A stretch of DNA of 27,972 nt from IMG/VR virus record IMGVR_UViG_3300035199_000441, positions 1 to 27,972 of that record; one strand, given 5' to 3'. Source of the DNA: a virus. Below the pieces are notes generated by a model, which worked only from the letters and a program-made list of their open reading frames with translations, searched no databases and was not told the origin of the DNA. Both the position numbers and the translations under genes were made by a program. This document shows positions 1-9,470 of the stretch, piece by piece; position 1 is the stretch's first letter; each line of letters opens with the position of its first letter.

Positions 1-3000
1 GCTACTTCACATAAGATCGGCGACCCGGTTAATGTAGGCGATATTGAGGCTGTTCTCGCAGATCAGACTCGCGTAGATGGTGTGGACTATGAGATTTACA
101 ATGCTGCGAGGCTGAAAGACAAGCGCGGTGCGGTCAGGGTGTTCGATGCTGATTCTGGGAACACGGTAAGCCTCACCAAATACAAGACCTACGATCAAGC
201 CGAAGCGGCCTACAAAAAGGCTGTGGCAACGGCTAAGAGTGCCGAAGCGCTTCCCCCCGCCGAAGCCCCCCGCGCCGCCGAGGGTGCGGGTCGCCCCGTA
301 GAATCTGTGCTTGACGAATACGGGGAGATAGACGAGGCAATCGACACTGCTGCCCGTGCTCTTGCCAGAGATGCGGATATGGGCATCACCAAAGATCGGG
401 ATCTGTCCTCCGTAGTGAGGGACGAAAATGGTGAGGTGATCGGTGCGCAGTGGAGGTCATTCGATGGCGACAATTACGAGTTTGATGTTGTAGTTGCCCC
501 GGAACACCAAGGTTCAGGCGTAGGCAGAAGCCTTATCGATGACGGGATTGCTGGGTTCGATGAGCATTTGGAGTTCAATCCAGATGCGACGATGAGACTC
601 TCCGTAACTTCCGATGTGTCTGAAGCCGCTCTTTCTCGCAGGGGCTTTGAAGTTGTCGGTGGGGACAACCGTATCAAGGTAATGGAACGCACCCCCCGCG
701 CCGCCGAGGTTGCGCCGAAAAAGCCCGCGCCGAAGAAGCCCGCGCCGAAGAAGCCTGCGCCGAAGAAGAGGGAAGGTGACGAGGCGCGCTATTGGAAAAG
801 TATTACCAGGAGGTCGCCGGGGTGGTCCAAACAAAAGGTTGATATTGAGGTCGGTGACGAGGGTAAAACGAAGAAATTCAAAACAGAAGCATTGGCTCTC
901 GATGACTCATGGGCCATTACCCGTGGTGTTATTGAAATCAAAGGCGAGCTTGTTCCAATAGACAGGCGACATCTGGACGCTGGCGATTGGAAAGAACACA
1001 AACACAAAGAATGGAACTTAACATACCTTCCCTCTGGCAAGAGCGTTGCCTCAGCATCAAAAACTAGGCTCAGGCATCTTTATCAGATGCTTCAAGACGC
1101 GGGTCTCGCGTTTCCGAAAACGACTGCCGGCTGGCAACATATGCAGAAAGCGAAAAAGGGCGCTCTTTTGGAGGAAGCGCGCCATGTGGTGTCGGCCTGG
1201 GAATCCAAGAGCATGGCTGCCCTCCCCGACGACCTGCGCAAGCAGATTTTAAGTGTTGTTGAGGCCCCCGACCCCGGCATAACGGCAGACATGATTTTAG
1301 ATTTGGCTGATTTGAAAGGGGCCCGCCAGGGCATGGAGATCATTAGGGGCCTTGTCAGGGAAGTGCCGGAGTTTGCTTACGACCCAATTTTCATTGTTGG
1401 CAACGACAAGAAACTTGTGTTTCGGGACCACTATGTTTATCGACTCGAACCGTCAATTTTCAATATCGACGCAGACAGCCTCGCGGTGGGACAATCGGTC
1501 GGTGTCAACCTGCCTGACCTGGGCATAAAAAAAATCACCTCCAAGGCAGAGGTCATCAAAAAGGCCCTTAAGGTTGCGGGGTATAAGGCTTCTCAGGGGG
1601 CTGCGCGTAAGCAGGAAATTATCGACGCGATTCAGTGGGACCAGAAAAAGACGCAGGCGGGCATTGTTGCCAAACCCGCGCCGGCCAAAGAAGAGGTTTT
1701 GCCGAGTGGTGCCGGTGTGGTCGCCGCGCCTTCACGAAGCTACTCGTCAGACCTTGCGGCCGTCAGGGGGAAAAAAGATCGCGCCGCTGATGCCAAGACC
1801 AGGAATTACAGGGCCAAACGACGGGCTGAGCGAGACGGGCAAAAGGCCCGCGATGCGGACAGCATTTACGATCTCATTGAGGACGTTTCTAAAAAAATGG
1901 GGATGGGCGCCCCGAGCGTAGATCGAACCAGTCGAATGTCGTGGGCGGCAGCCTGGTACGACCCACACACCGAAACGGCGAGAATCAAGTTTGGATCATA
2001 CGTCGGGCCGTTTTTGCACGAAGTCGGACACCACCTTCACAAGTTACTCTTCACGCTACCTGCAGCAGAGCGTGCCGGCCAGAAACACCTTGGGCCAAAA
2101 GAACGACGAAAAATCAAATCGGACGAGCTTCCAAAAGAGTGGCGTCCTGATCTTCATGTTTTGGGGAAGGATGCTTACAAAGACAGAACACCTTCGAGTG
2201 GGTACGAAGCAGAGGGGTGGGCCGAGGCGATTAGATTTCTTTTCGTAGATCCCGACCATTTCAAGGAGAGAACGCCCAAGCTCTATCAGGAATTGACAAC
2301 GATGTTGCAAGCGGAACACCCACGAACATGGGATCTTATCGAACAAGGGCGACATCGAATTCAGGATTTTATTCAGGCAGCCGAAGACGATCCGGTCGCA
2401 CATCGAATCTACCGGGGCAGAACAAATTCTTGGTTGAAGACAACGCTGCAACAGAAGTTAACCTGGTTTCGGACCAGGTTCACCGATCGAAACGATTTTG
2501 CGAACTACTTGCAGGCTGTTTTGGGCCTCACGGGCAGAAAGGCCGACCCCAAGTTAGCTGCAAGGTTAACACCGTCCAAAGACGTTCACTTGCGGGCGCT
2601 GCGAAGCCCAAGCATGATCGTGGGAACGATGGAGGAAATCGTCCAGGGTAGTGGGCTGTTTCCCTACGACGATCCCACCGGCTCCTGGGACGAGTTTGTC
2701 AAAAGTAATCCCGACCTTAATGTAAAAGACCGGAGTTCACTTAGAGATCGACTGGCCTTGATAAAAAACGACGTGGAAATGGAGCGATTTGAAAGCTATA
2801 TGGTCGCTCTGCGGGCCAAAGAAAAGCGCAAACAGGGCTTTAAGGTATTGGGAACGCCGGGTGACGCCAGCATGCTGACCGATTTCTCTGACAAGAGTCT
2901 CGACGAGCACCTGGCCGATACGGAAAAGGAATACCCGCACTTCGCTGAGGTTGCAAGGTCGTTTTCGGAATTCGATAGGTGGGTTATCGGTTGGATGGTA

Positions 3001-5436
3001 CACAGGGGCATGTTGACCAGACAAAGCGCGAAACTAATACTGGATGCCAACCAACACTACATCACATTCTCTCGAATGCCTCTTCGAGATGTAGCCAGTC
3101 GTGGTTGGTCAGGTGGGCTCGGGTTTGCAAATAAAACCCCCGGACTAAAGCGGTTCTTCGACGATCGCGGGGAGGCGATGGTGCCGCCGCTCGATGCATA
3201 TTTAGGCCATCTTATGCATGTGTTGGGGCAAATAGAAAACAACGAGGTTGTCAGGGCGTTGGGTCAGTTGGATCAAATTGTTGAGGGTACCGGAAGGTTT
3301 TTCACCGATCCCGGCCCATACATGAAGCCGCACTTTGTTTCCAAAGATCAGGTGGTGAAGCATGTTCTTGATCAGCTTGGCATTGGAATCGACGGCGAAG
3401 GTAACCGGCAGATTCCTTCTTGGTTGGAAAACATTCCCAAAGAAGAGGTCGAGGAAATAATTGAGGCCTTTCACACCATTGAGGGCGGCTCGTTTTGGGC
3501 CACCAGCATCGATCCGTCGATGAACAGGCACAAGATTTTCTCGTATTTGGACGAGAATGGAAAACGGGTTTATCGCCAGGCAAGCAACGACAAGAATGGA
3601 GAAATGCTGTTCTCTTTTCTGAAAGGGTTGAATAACCCCAAGATTGTGTCTGGTTGGATGAAATTTTTGACCATTCCTCGCCGGGTTCTCATGAAGGGCG
3701 CAACGGAACTAAATCCATCGTGGTCGATCCCCAACCTGATTCGAGACACGGTGTCCGCAATAACGATGTCAGAGGGAGATTTTCTCAAACTACCGTTGGC
3801 CGATGGCCATCGTATGCGGGGTATGAAAACGGCGTTCTTGGGCGGCGACTTGTCGAAAGTAATGGCTCTTAGCGGCGGCAATATGTCGGGCCTTTATCAC
3901 GACGCATGGGATGGGTCGCATGTCAGCGAAAAAGCTCTACTTGGCCCCAGGCCGAAATTGATGGGTCTTATCAAAGGGGACAGGGTTTCGGCTGTCTTGG
4001 GCGATTTGCTGACTCTTGGTCCGATATCCAGGTTGAATCGCGCCCTCGAGCGCATGAACCGGCTGGCCGAAGCGGCGATTGTTCTGGACAAGAATCGGGG
4101 GCGTCTCGAAGACTATCGTGCGCATAGACGTGAGAGAAACGAGCTTATAGCAAACGCCGAAGCTTTGTTCACCGGGCGGGCGGCTCAAGGTGGCGTCCGT
4201 TTTGCCGAGGAGTCCGAGTCAATTGCCCAGGAGTTGCTGAGGCTTGAGGAAAGGGAAGCCACGATGTGGAGTGCCTGGGATGTCATGCTCACCTCCGGTC
4301 AGGCATCAGCAGACATCACCATAGACTTCCATCGTGGCGGAACGTGGATCAAGGAGATGAACCAGTTCATTCCCTTCCTTAACGCCGCCGTCCAGGGCAC
4401 CAGCAAGCTCGCGCGGTTTATTTCCAAAAACCCAGGGGCCGCACTTGGAAGAATCTTCACCATGACGGTCGTTCCCAGTATCGCACAAATCCTACTTGTG
4501 TGGGACGACGAAGAGTATTGGTCAAAGCCACAATATAGCCGTGACCGATACTACTACTTTCCTATTGGACGCGACAACAACGGAAATCGTGAATACCTAA
4601 AGATTCCGAAGCCGTATGGTCTTGGCGTGTTTGCCATTGCAACAGAACGGTCCATTACGAGAATGATCGGCATGGACCCGATCACCGGCAAGCATACCGG
4701 AGACCCCGGCGTTGATGTGTCGGGCACGGTATGGAGTCTAGTAAAAGAATTGCGTCCACAGCTAAGCATTGCGGCCCTGCAGCCATTTATGGAAGTGATG
4801 GCCGGCAATGAGGGCTACGACTACTTCCGAAAACAATCCATCGTCAGTTTCAGGGATCGGGATCTCCCCAAGAGTCTCCAGGGGGCATCCAGGTCGTCTG
4901 AGTTGGCCCGGTATTTCGGAGAAATGCTGGACTATGCGCCGGCCAAGATAGACCACCTCATATATGGGTATTTCGGCGGCCTGGGCAGAGATGTCGTGGG
5001 AATAAGCGATCGCGTCGTGCGAGCGGTTTCTTCAGAGGCTCGCAAAGGAGAGCCGCTTGGGTTTTCAGACTGGCTTATTGTTCGTCGATTCCTCGAAACG
5101 GGAACCACGACTCAACACGAAGCGGTACGCCGGTTTTACGACGACTGGGATGAGATCAGATCAACGTATCGCGGACTAAAGGCACAAACCAGCGCCGATG
5201 CAAGGCGACAATACGCCAAGACCAACAAGCTCAAGCTGTCGCTCTACAAAGGCTACAGCCAGTCCAGCAGAACCATGTCAAAATATTTCGGAAGCCTCCG
5301 AAAGCTGTACGATGCTACGGACATGGATGCTTACGAGCGAGAAAAGAAAATGAATGATCTACAAGAGGCAATCATAAAGCGCGCCCAGGCAGTGCAACAG
5401 TATCACAGAAGAATAAAGGAATCCGTCGATGAGTGA
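1..5436 (+). CDS. Giant phage polyvalent protein (GNAT-like, HExxH and LPD38-like regions), 5' end outside window
   Basis: The frame is open from base 1, so the real start lies upstream; 1811 residues are visible. In order, numbering from the first window codon: a GNAT acetyl-CoA-binding signature (VxPEHQGSGVGRSLID) near residues 163-180; a low-complexity APKK repeat near 239-257; a zincin-like HEVGHH motif at about 673-678 with a downstream EGWAEAIR segment near 739-745 that could supply the third zinc ligand; and an LPD38-like region with ELNPSWSIPNLIRDT (about 1236-1250) and NQFIPFLNAAVQGT (about 1455-1468). Such multidomain proteins are known in podovirus-like phages and are thought to be packaged and ejected with the DNA; that role is inferred here. 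The C-terminus is charged and helical. The stop overlaps the next gene by 8 nt, suggesting translational coupling. Activity of the GNAT and protease parts is unproven. Confidence 0.85.
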   Translation, partial: ATSHKIGDPVNVGDIEAVLADQTRVDGVDYEIYNAARLKDKRGAVRVFDADSGNTVSLTKYKTYDQAEAAYKKAVATAKSAEALPPAEAPRAAEGAGRPVESVLDEYGEIDEAIDTAARALARDADMGITKDRDLSSVVRDENGEVIGAQWRSFDGDNYEFDVVVAPEHQGSGVGRSLIDDGIAGFDEHLEFNPDATMRLSVTSDVSEAALSRRGFEVVGGDNRIKVMERTPRAAEVAPKKPAPKKPAPKKPAPKKREGDEARYWKSITRRSPGWSKQKVDIEVGDEGKTKKFKTEALALDDSWAITRGVIEIKGELVPIDRRHLDAGDWKEHKHKEWNLTYLPSGKSVASASKTRLRHLYQMLQDAGLAFPKTTAGWQHMQKAKKGALLEEARHVVSAWESKSMAALPDDLRKQILSVVEAPDPGITADMILDLADLKGARQGMEIIRGLVREVPEFAYDPIFIVGNDKKLVFRDHYVYRLEPSIFNIDADSLAVGQSVGVNLPDLGIKKITSKAEVIKKALKVAGYKASQGAARKQEIIDAIQWDQKKTQAGIVAKPAPAKEEVLPSGAGVVAAPSRSYSSDLAAVRGKKDRAADAKTRNYRAKRRAERDGQKARDADSIYDLIEDVSKKMGMGAPSVDRTSRMSWAAAWYDPHTETARIKFGSYVGPFLHEVGHHLHKLLFTLPAAERAGQKHLGPKERRKIKSDELPKEWRPDLHVLGKDAYKDRTPSSGYEAEGWAEAIRFLFVDPDHFKERTPKLYQELTTMLQAEHPRTWDLIEQGRHRIQDFIQAAEDDPVAHRIYRGRTNSWLKTTLQQKLTWFRTRFTDRNDFANYLQAVLGLTGRKADPKLAARLTPSKDVHLRALRSPSMIVGTMEEIVQGSGLFPYDDPTGSWDEFVKSNPDLNVKDRSSLRDRLALIKNDVEMERFESYMVALRAKEKRKQGFKVLGTPGDASMLTDFSDKSLDEHLADTEKEYPHFAEVARSFSEFDRWVIGWMVHRGMLTRQSAKLILDANQHYITFSRMPLRDVASRGWSGGLGFANKTPGLKRFFDDRGEAMVPPLDAYLGHLMHVLGQIENNEVVRALGQLDQIVEGTGRFFTDPGPYMKPHFVSKDQVVKHVLDQLGIGIDGEGNRQIPSWLENIPKEEVEEIIEAFHTIEGGSFWATSIDPSMNRHKIFSYLDENGKRVYRQASNDKNGEMLFSFLKGLNNPKIVSGWMKFLTIPRRVLMKGATELNPSWSIPNLIRDTVSAITMSEGDFLKLPLADGHRMRGMKTAFLGGDLSKVMALSGGNMSGLYHDAWDGSHVSEKALLGPRPKLMGLIKGDRVSAVLGDLLTLGPISRLNRALERMNRLAEAAIVLDKNRGRLEDYRAHRRERNELIANAEALFTGRAAQGGVRFAEESESIAQELLRLEEREATMWSAWDVMLTSGQASADITIDFHRGGTWIKEMNQFIPFLNAAVQGTSKLARFISKNPGAALGRIFTMTVVPSIAQILLVWDDEEYWSKPQYSRDRYYYFPIGRDNNGNREYLKIPKPYGLGVFAIATERSITRMIGMDPITGKHTGDPGVDVSGTVWSLVKELRPQLSIAALQPFMEVMAGNEGYDYFRKQSIVSFRDRDLPKSLQGASRSSELARYFGEMLDYAPAKIDHLIYGYFGGLGRDVVGISDRVVRAVSSEARKGEPLGFSDWLIVRRFLETGTTTQHEAVRRFYDDWDEIRSTYRGLKAQTSADARRQYAKTNKLKLSLYKGYSQSSRTMSKYFGSLRKLYDATDMDAYEREKKMNDLQEAIIKRAQAVQQYHRRIKESVDE

Positions 5437-5944
5437 CCGTCCCTCCATGGTGGCAATGAGCAAGATGCATCGCAAGAAGCTCACCGAAGAGTCTAAGAGC
5501 CGAGGGATTAGCATCAGGGAAACGATTGAGATGATATTGGACGACTTTTTCGCCAAGCCGGCAGAAACCGCCGCCCCGAAGACCGATTTCGATTTCCATG
5601 CTGAGGAGTTTTACTGCGTTGACTTTTCCAGCATGATGGAGATGAAAATCCTTGGCACGGAAAGCGGCGGCCCGCTGATATTCGATTCGAGGAAAGCTGC
5701 GATCAAGTGTGCCCAAGAACACGAGGCCAACGTGCTGTGCATCGAGAACAGCGAGTACGGGGTTGATGGCCTTGCCTCATACAACCTGGCACCAATGGCG
5801 ATTCCGGTGCCAGACAACGCTATCTTGTTGAAAGATTACCGTGATATACGGCCCATAAGTGTTCGACTACCCGATCCGGTAATTCGGGTCGGAGAGCCCA
5901 GGGTCGCAGGCATAGTCCCGGTCAGTCGTATATCGCAGCCTTGA
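5429..5944 (+). CDS. Small phage protein with possible ribbon-helix-helix-like N-terminus
   Basis: This 171-aa ORF starts 8 nt before the end of the giant polyvalent gene (ATGAGTGA overlap), so the two are probably cotranslated. Residues 10-40 (KMHRKKLTEESKSRGISIRE followed by an amphipathic helix) resemble the arrangement of ribbon-helix-helix or helix-rich DNA-binding N-termini, but this is weak. The middle has acidic and aromatic residues, and the C-terminal 40 residues are Pro/Val-rich with no recognised motif. Its 3' end overlaps the convergent minus-strand gene by 23 nt. It could be a virion accessory or regulatory protein. I do not recognise the family. Confidence 0.75.
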   Translation: MSDRPSMVAMSKMHRKKLTEESKSRGISIRETIEMILDDFFAKPAETAAPKTDFDFHAEEFYCVDFSSMMEMKILGTESGGPLIFDSRKAAIKCAQEHEANVLCIENSEYGVDGLASYNLAPMAIPVPDNAILLKDYRDIRPISVRLPDPVIRVGEPRVAGIVPVSRISQP

Positions 5945-6323
5945 TGTGCTCGACGCCGTGTTGAAGGTAATGCTCTCCACGCATTACGGCGCGCCTGGTT
6001 TCTTCGATCGACGAAAGCAGTTCGGAGTATTTCTTGTGCGCCCGTTCTGCTGACTCGTTAAGGTCCGCGCCAGCAGCCGGATTAATACCGTGGACGGTCA
6101 GGTCATGCGCGAGAAGCATTTGCTGCAGGTTCATGATGATGGACGTGTTGACATCCATTGATCGGGCCATCTGAATCTGGGCGCTCACAATGGTATCCAG
6201 GCGTTTGGCAAATTGGGACATCATCCATCGTAGGACGAGAATGAATGCGCCGCCGAGCACGGCGAACCCGCCGAAGTCCAACCACTTGCTCGGGTCAGTT
6301 CCTATCTGAGATAAAAGCTCCAT
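5922..6323 (-). CDS. Single-TM, coiled-coil small protein; holin-like topology
   Basis: This 133-aa protein has one hydrophobic segment at about residues 17-36 (FGGFAVLGGAFILVLRWMM), followed by a long charged helical tail. An N-terminal TM plus cytoplasmic coiled coil is seen in BhlA/UviB-type holin-like proteins and in some phage membrane accessory proteins, so a lysis or membrane role is possible but not shown. It is preceded by a rho-independent terminator that ends the upstream decoration-protein gene, so it probably has its own promoter or depends on read-through. No strong Shine-Dalgarno is visible before the ATG. Its end overlaps the convergent plus-strand gene by 23 nt. Confidence 0.7.
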   Translation of the reverse strand: MELLSQIGTDPSKWLDFGGFAVLGGAFILVLRWMMSQFAKRLDTIVSAQIQMARSMDVNTSIIMNLQQMLLAHDLTVHGINPAAGADLNESAERAHKKYSELLSSIEETRRAVMRGEHYLQHGVEHIKAAIYD

Positions 6324-6337
6324 GTTCTCATGTCCCG

Positions 6338-6379
6338 AAAAACTGGGCCCGCAGAGTTACACCCAAACTCTGCGGGCCC
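6338..6379 (-). terminator. Rho-independent terminator after the decoration-protein gene
   Basis: A perfect 14-bp stem (6345-6358 with 6366-6379, GGGCCCGCAGAGTT and its complement) encloses a 7-nt loop. On the minus strand it is followed by AG and then five T residues (6342-6338). It lies 30 nt beyond the stop of the 6409-7281 gene, so it closes the capsid transcription unit. Confidence 0.9.
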
Positions 6380-6408
6380 ATAAGCAAGAAGAATCCATTT
6401 CCGTGCGT

Positions 6409-7281
6409 CTACTGCTGCGTGGTCACGATGCGGGTGTCGCCGTGTCGAAGCTGCGCACACTTCCACCAGTCAATCGTGAGGGTCTCGGACGTGCCGGCAC
6501 CGTTGTTGATGCACGCGATGAAGCCCAGGCCGATGTCGGACGGCGTGGTAGTCGCCGCGTTGTCATCAGCCTGATCCGTCGTCGGCTGCGCCGCGCCGTC
6601 GATGTACCATGTGATCTTCCCCGAAGCGTCCATGTGGAAGCCGAGGTTGATGTAGGTATCGACCGCGAGCGTGCCCACGGCATCGTTCACCGTGTTCACG
6701 GTTCCGCCGTTGAGCATGGTGACGCAATCAATCCCGGTCGTGTCCGCTTCGAGCTGGTGGAATCCGACAAAGTTGGAATCGGTATCCAGCGTGCCGTCCG
6801 CCTCGATCGGCTTGGTTGCGGTCATCGTCTGCGCGTCGATCAGTCCGACGAGGATTCCCATCTCGAGCGTGGTGATCGTGCTCGGCTTGACGCGAGCCTC
6901 GAACCAGAGCGCGCCACTGCCGGACGAGAGCCGGTACGGCTGGTGGAGAGTCCGGATGCCCACGTTGTCGTTGTTGGTCGCGTTCGTGAGGACCAACTCA
7001 CCGCCACATGTGTTGGTGGTGGTGACGACCGTGCCGGGCGCGGCGTCTCCAAACGAGTGATACAGGATGTGCGCACGCTCGTCGTGCAGGTCGTCCGACG
7101 TGATCGTGCCGGAGATGCCCAGGTCGAGGAAATCGTCGAACTGGTAGTACCCGACGCCGGGGTCGAGCATCATTTCGAGCAACGGGCAATCGTTCCAAAA
7201 CGAACTTAGACCCGTTGCCTTGGTCGTTCCGCCCGGCGCTGTAGCTTGCTGATGAGAGGTAACAGGATATGGAATAGCCAT
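6409..7281 (-). CDS. Probable head decoration / structural beta-rich protein
   Basis: This 290-aa protein lies directly downstream of the major capsid gene (15-nt gap) and has a strong site, AAAGGAGGG, 5-6 nt before the ATG. It is rich in Thr, Gly, Asn and Asp, with alternating hydrophobic strands and a LamG/jelly-roll-like flavour (LWFEARVKPSTITTLEMGI, then INLGFHMDASGKITWYIDG). In tailed phages this position is usually a head decoration or head-completion protein; that assignment is inferred. Third codon positions are much more GC-rich than in the neighbouring capsid and portal genes, which creates a long antisense shadow ORF and suggests separate acquisition or translational selection. It ends at a strong terminator. 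Confidence 0.75.
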   Translation of the reverse strand: MAIPYPVTSHQQATAPGGTTKATGLSSFWNDCPLLEMMLDPGVGYYQFDDFLDLGISGTITSDDLHDERAHILYHSFGDAAPGTVVTTTNTCGGELVLTNATNNDNVGIRTLHQPYRLSSGSGALWFEARVKPSTITTLEMGILVGLIDAQTMTATKPIEADGTLDTDSNFVGFHQLEADTTGIDCVTMLNGGTVNTVNDAVGTLAVDTYINLGFHMDASGKITWYIDGAAQPTTDQADDNAATTTPSDIGLGFIACINNGAGTSETLTIDWWKCAQLRHGDTRIVTTQQ

Positions 7282-7296
7282 GCTATCCCTCCTTTC

Positions 7297-8340
7297 TTAT
7301 GCAGGGTTGGCAGTTGCCAACAGGAAGTTGCGGCGGCGGTCACGGCATTCCACCTGCACGGTGCAATCGATATGCGTTTCGCTCACGTTGTGTTGGCCGT
7401 GCTTAGCTGAAATTGTTGTTTCTCGCATCATGTCGCCAGCGAGGAACACGAACTTAAAGACGCCCCAGTTAATGCCGTAAATTGGACTTCCGGTTTTGGA
7501 ATCAAGTTGGGGAACCCAAACGACCGGGTTTTGCCGGAACATCGTTCGCCCGGCCATGCTGTTAAGGTCTGAACCAAGGTTGCTGTTCTGGCTTTCCAGA
7601 ATCTCTTCCATGGTGCTCAGGACGCTATACGGAACGTAGTATCCGAAGTCATTGCCGGTGTTGTACGACGAGACGTTAGACCCGAGAGGCGACACAAATC
7701 CGCACTTGGTCGATGCTTCTCGCATCTTCCTGATCGCATCTGTGCGACTGACTGAGGTGTATTGGTCCGTGTAATTCCGCCAACGCGGGTAGGTGGTGGT
7801 GTTTAATCCGGCAACATCACTGAATCCACTCGGCGTTCCGCCGTTGAATCCCGAGGTGGCCGAGTAAACGAGCCAGTAATCGACTCCGTACACCTGGTCG
7901 TCGGTAGCCGAAGTTGCGGGCTTTGACCAGAAATCGGTTTCGACCAATTCTGCCAAAGAGATCATTGCATCTGCGCGCCGGCCCTTGGCCAAATCAAGAA
8001 TACGCGCCGGGTCTCTGTTCATGAGCACTTCTCTAACGTCCAGGGCCCATCCCGAAGTCCAGTGAGACCACGGAATCGAGGCTCTTACGAATACATCCTG
8101 TACGTTCAGTGAGTCTGTGCTGAAAAGTCCGGTACGCCTTGCGGCACCAGAATGCTTCACCATTACGGAGAATTCAACCCCGTAACCACTGGTGATTTGG
8201 CGGCGTTTGCGCCGCATCAATTCGTTAAAGGCAACATGAGAAGCTGTGTCGGTCGCAATCTCTGTCCACTTGAATTTGCCTAGTTCTCTCTGAGTTAGTG
8301 CGACGAGATCGGCAATATCATCGCTGTTTAAGACGGCCAT
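7297..8340 (-). CDS. Major capsid protein (probable)
   Basis: This 347-aa protein follows the scaffold-like gene in a portal, scaffold, capsid order typical of podovirus-like head modules. The sequence has features common in HK97-fold phage capsids: a helical N-terminus rich in Lys/Arg (FNELMRRKRRQITSGYG), a long mixed alpha/beta body, and a C-terminal region (GDMMRETTISAKHGQHNVSE then TVQVECRDRR) like the P-domain/A-domain strands. No protease-type prohead domain is seen. The ribosome site is AGAAAGGGG, about 8 nt before the ATG. The call rests mainly on size, position and overall character; no catalytic motif exists to check. Confidence 0.85.
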   Translation of the reverse strand: MAVLNSDDIADLVALTQRELGKFKWTEIATDTASHVAFNELMRRKRRQITSGYGVEFSVMVKHSGAARRTGLFSTDSLNVQDVFVRASIPWSHWTSGWALDVREVLMNRDPARILDLAKGRRADAMISLAELVETDFWSKPATSATDDQVYGVDYWLVYSATSGFNGGTPSGFSDVAGLNTTTYPRWRNYTDQYTSVSRTDAIRKMREASTKCGFVSPLGSNVSSYNTGNDFGYYVPYSVLSTMEEILESQNSNLGSDLNSMAGRTMFRQNPVVWVPQLDSKTGSPIYGINWGVFKFVFLAGDMMRETTISAKHGQHNVSETHIDCTVQVECRDRRRNFLLATANPA

Positions 8341-8372
8341 CCGGCTGCCCCTTTCTTATATGAAAAGCGGGT

Positions 8373-9431
8373 CTACCCGTCGAAGTCTATTTCATCTTCA
8401 GAAACAGAGGTGGGGGCCCCAGTGCCATCAATCATCCCGCGATCTTTCATGAACTGCGCAATGCGGCTCAATGTGGCGCGCCTCCCGGTCGTATCCCTGG
8501 TGGCGCTCGTGGGACGGTGAAGCATTTGCCCCCTTCGGTCTTCGACTTGTTTCTCGACCTGCTTTCTCGCAATCTGCTGGTGAAAATCGTTAAAGGAAAT
8601 ACTTACGGCTCGTTCCATCAACGCCTTTTCGTCCAAGACTTGACCACGTTCGGCCAGCGCTATCCTCTGCACTTCCATTTCATCTCGAACGCGCTGGCGA
8701 TTCTTGAAATGGGCGCCCGTTGGTCGGAGGTCCGACGTTGGGCCTGCTCCGAACTTATGCTGCCATTCCTGGCTTTCCCCATCAAACATTTGGTCGAAGG
8801 TTTGGGCTTCTTCGTTCTGTCGTTTCAGCCTGTGTTCTTCAATCATCGAATTGATGGCGTCTTCCCGCTCACCGAGCGCAACCACGCTTGCGTTTATAGA
8901 TTCAACCATAGAATCCATCTGCGCAATTAGGTCTTCGTCGTATAGATCGGGGTCAAGCGTATTGGTCAGTTTTTGGGCCGGCGAGGCGTCGGGATTTGCC
9001 GACTCTTCCCGAACAGGAGCGTCCGGCTCCACGGTGTTCGGGGCATCGGAACGCTTGTCCAAAAGATCCAACATTTTGGAAAGCTGTTCCGGCGTGCCAA
9101 ATTCATTTGCGTCATCTGGCGAAAATCCGTAATCGGACGCTCTAAGAATGAGATCGTCTGAAATCTCATTCGGAGTAACCGCCTTGGGCTCGGGCTCATG
9201 GGGGCCCTCGGCGCTCTCAAGTTCGTCAATCTGTTCGTCGTCTGAACCCGCGCCATCGACTTCCGTGTCGGGCGCGGGCGCGGCATCTGCTTTTTGAACT
9301 TCGGGGCCCAAGTATGCATACTCGGCTTCCTCAGATGCCGGATCGAAACCTTCTGAGCCGTCCATGGCCTCGGCGTCGATTTCTTTTTTCATATCTTCTG
9401 GCGTTTCAGCCATCGTTGCTTGTTTTGGCAT
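8373..9431 (-). CDS. Scaffold-like acidic protein
   Basis: The 352-aa protein is strongly acidic and disordered in its first 150 residues (many Glu, Asp, Pro, Ala), followed by a predicted coiled coil (about 165-300, e.g. QIARKQVEKQVEDRR) and a basic, Arg-rich C-terminal helix region ending in an acidic tail. This composition and the place between portal and capsid genes match phage scaffolding proteins, which guide procapsid assembly and bind coat protein through a basic C-terminal helix. DNA at 8635-8679 within this gene reappears in permuted order at 21598-21638. The tRNA gene lies 39 nt upstream. Confidence 0.8.
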   Translation of the reverse strand: MPKQATMAETPEDMKKEIDAEAMDGSEGFDPASEEAEYAYLGPEVQKADAAPAPDTEVDGAGSDDEQIDELESAEGPHEPEPKAVTPNEISDDLILRASDYGFSPDDANEFGTPEQLSKMLDLLDKRSDAPNTVEPDAPVREESANPDASPAQKLTNTLDPDLYDEDLIAQMDSMVESINASVVALGEREDAINSMIEEHRLKRQNEEAQTFDQMFDGESQEWQHKFGAGPTSDLRPTGAHFKNRQRVRDEMEVQRIALAERGQVLDEKALMERAVSISFNDFHQQIARKQVEKQVEDRRGQMLHRPTSATRDTTGRRATLSRIAQFMKDRGMIDGTGAPTSVSEDEIDFDG

Positions 9432-9470
9432 ATCTGATTTACTTTTGATTGTCCGTTTGTCAGGAATACT

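Noticed and set aside
2056-2451. 131-codon minus-strand frame within the giant gene
   Set aside because: It is antisense to the conserved HExxH region, Cys-rich and random, with no ribosome site.
6322-7209. 295-codon open frame on the plus strand opposite the decoration-protein gene
   Set aside because: It is Arg/Val/Asp-rich and unlike a real protein, has no ribosome site, and is explained by GC-rich third positions of the minus-strand gene, which has a strong ribosome site and terminator.
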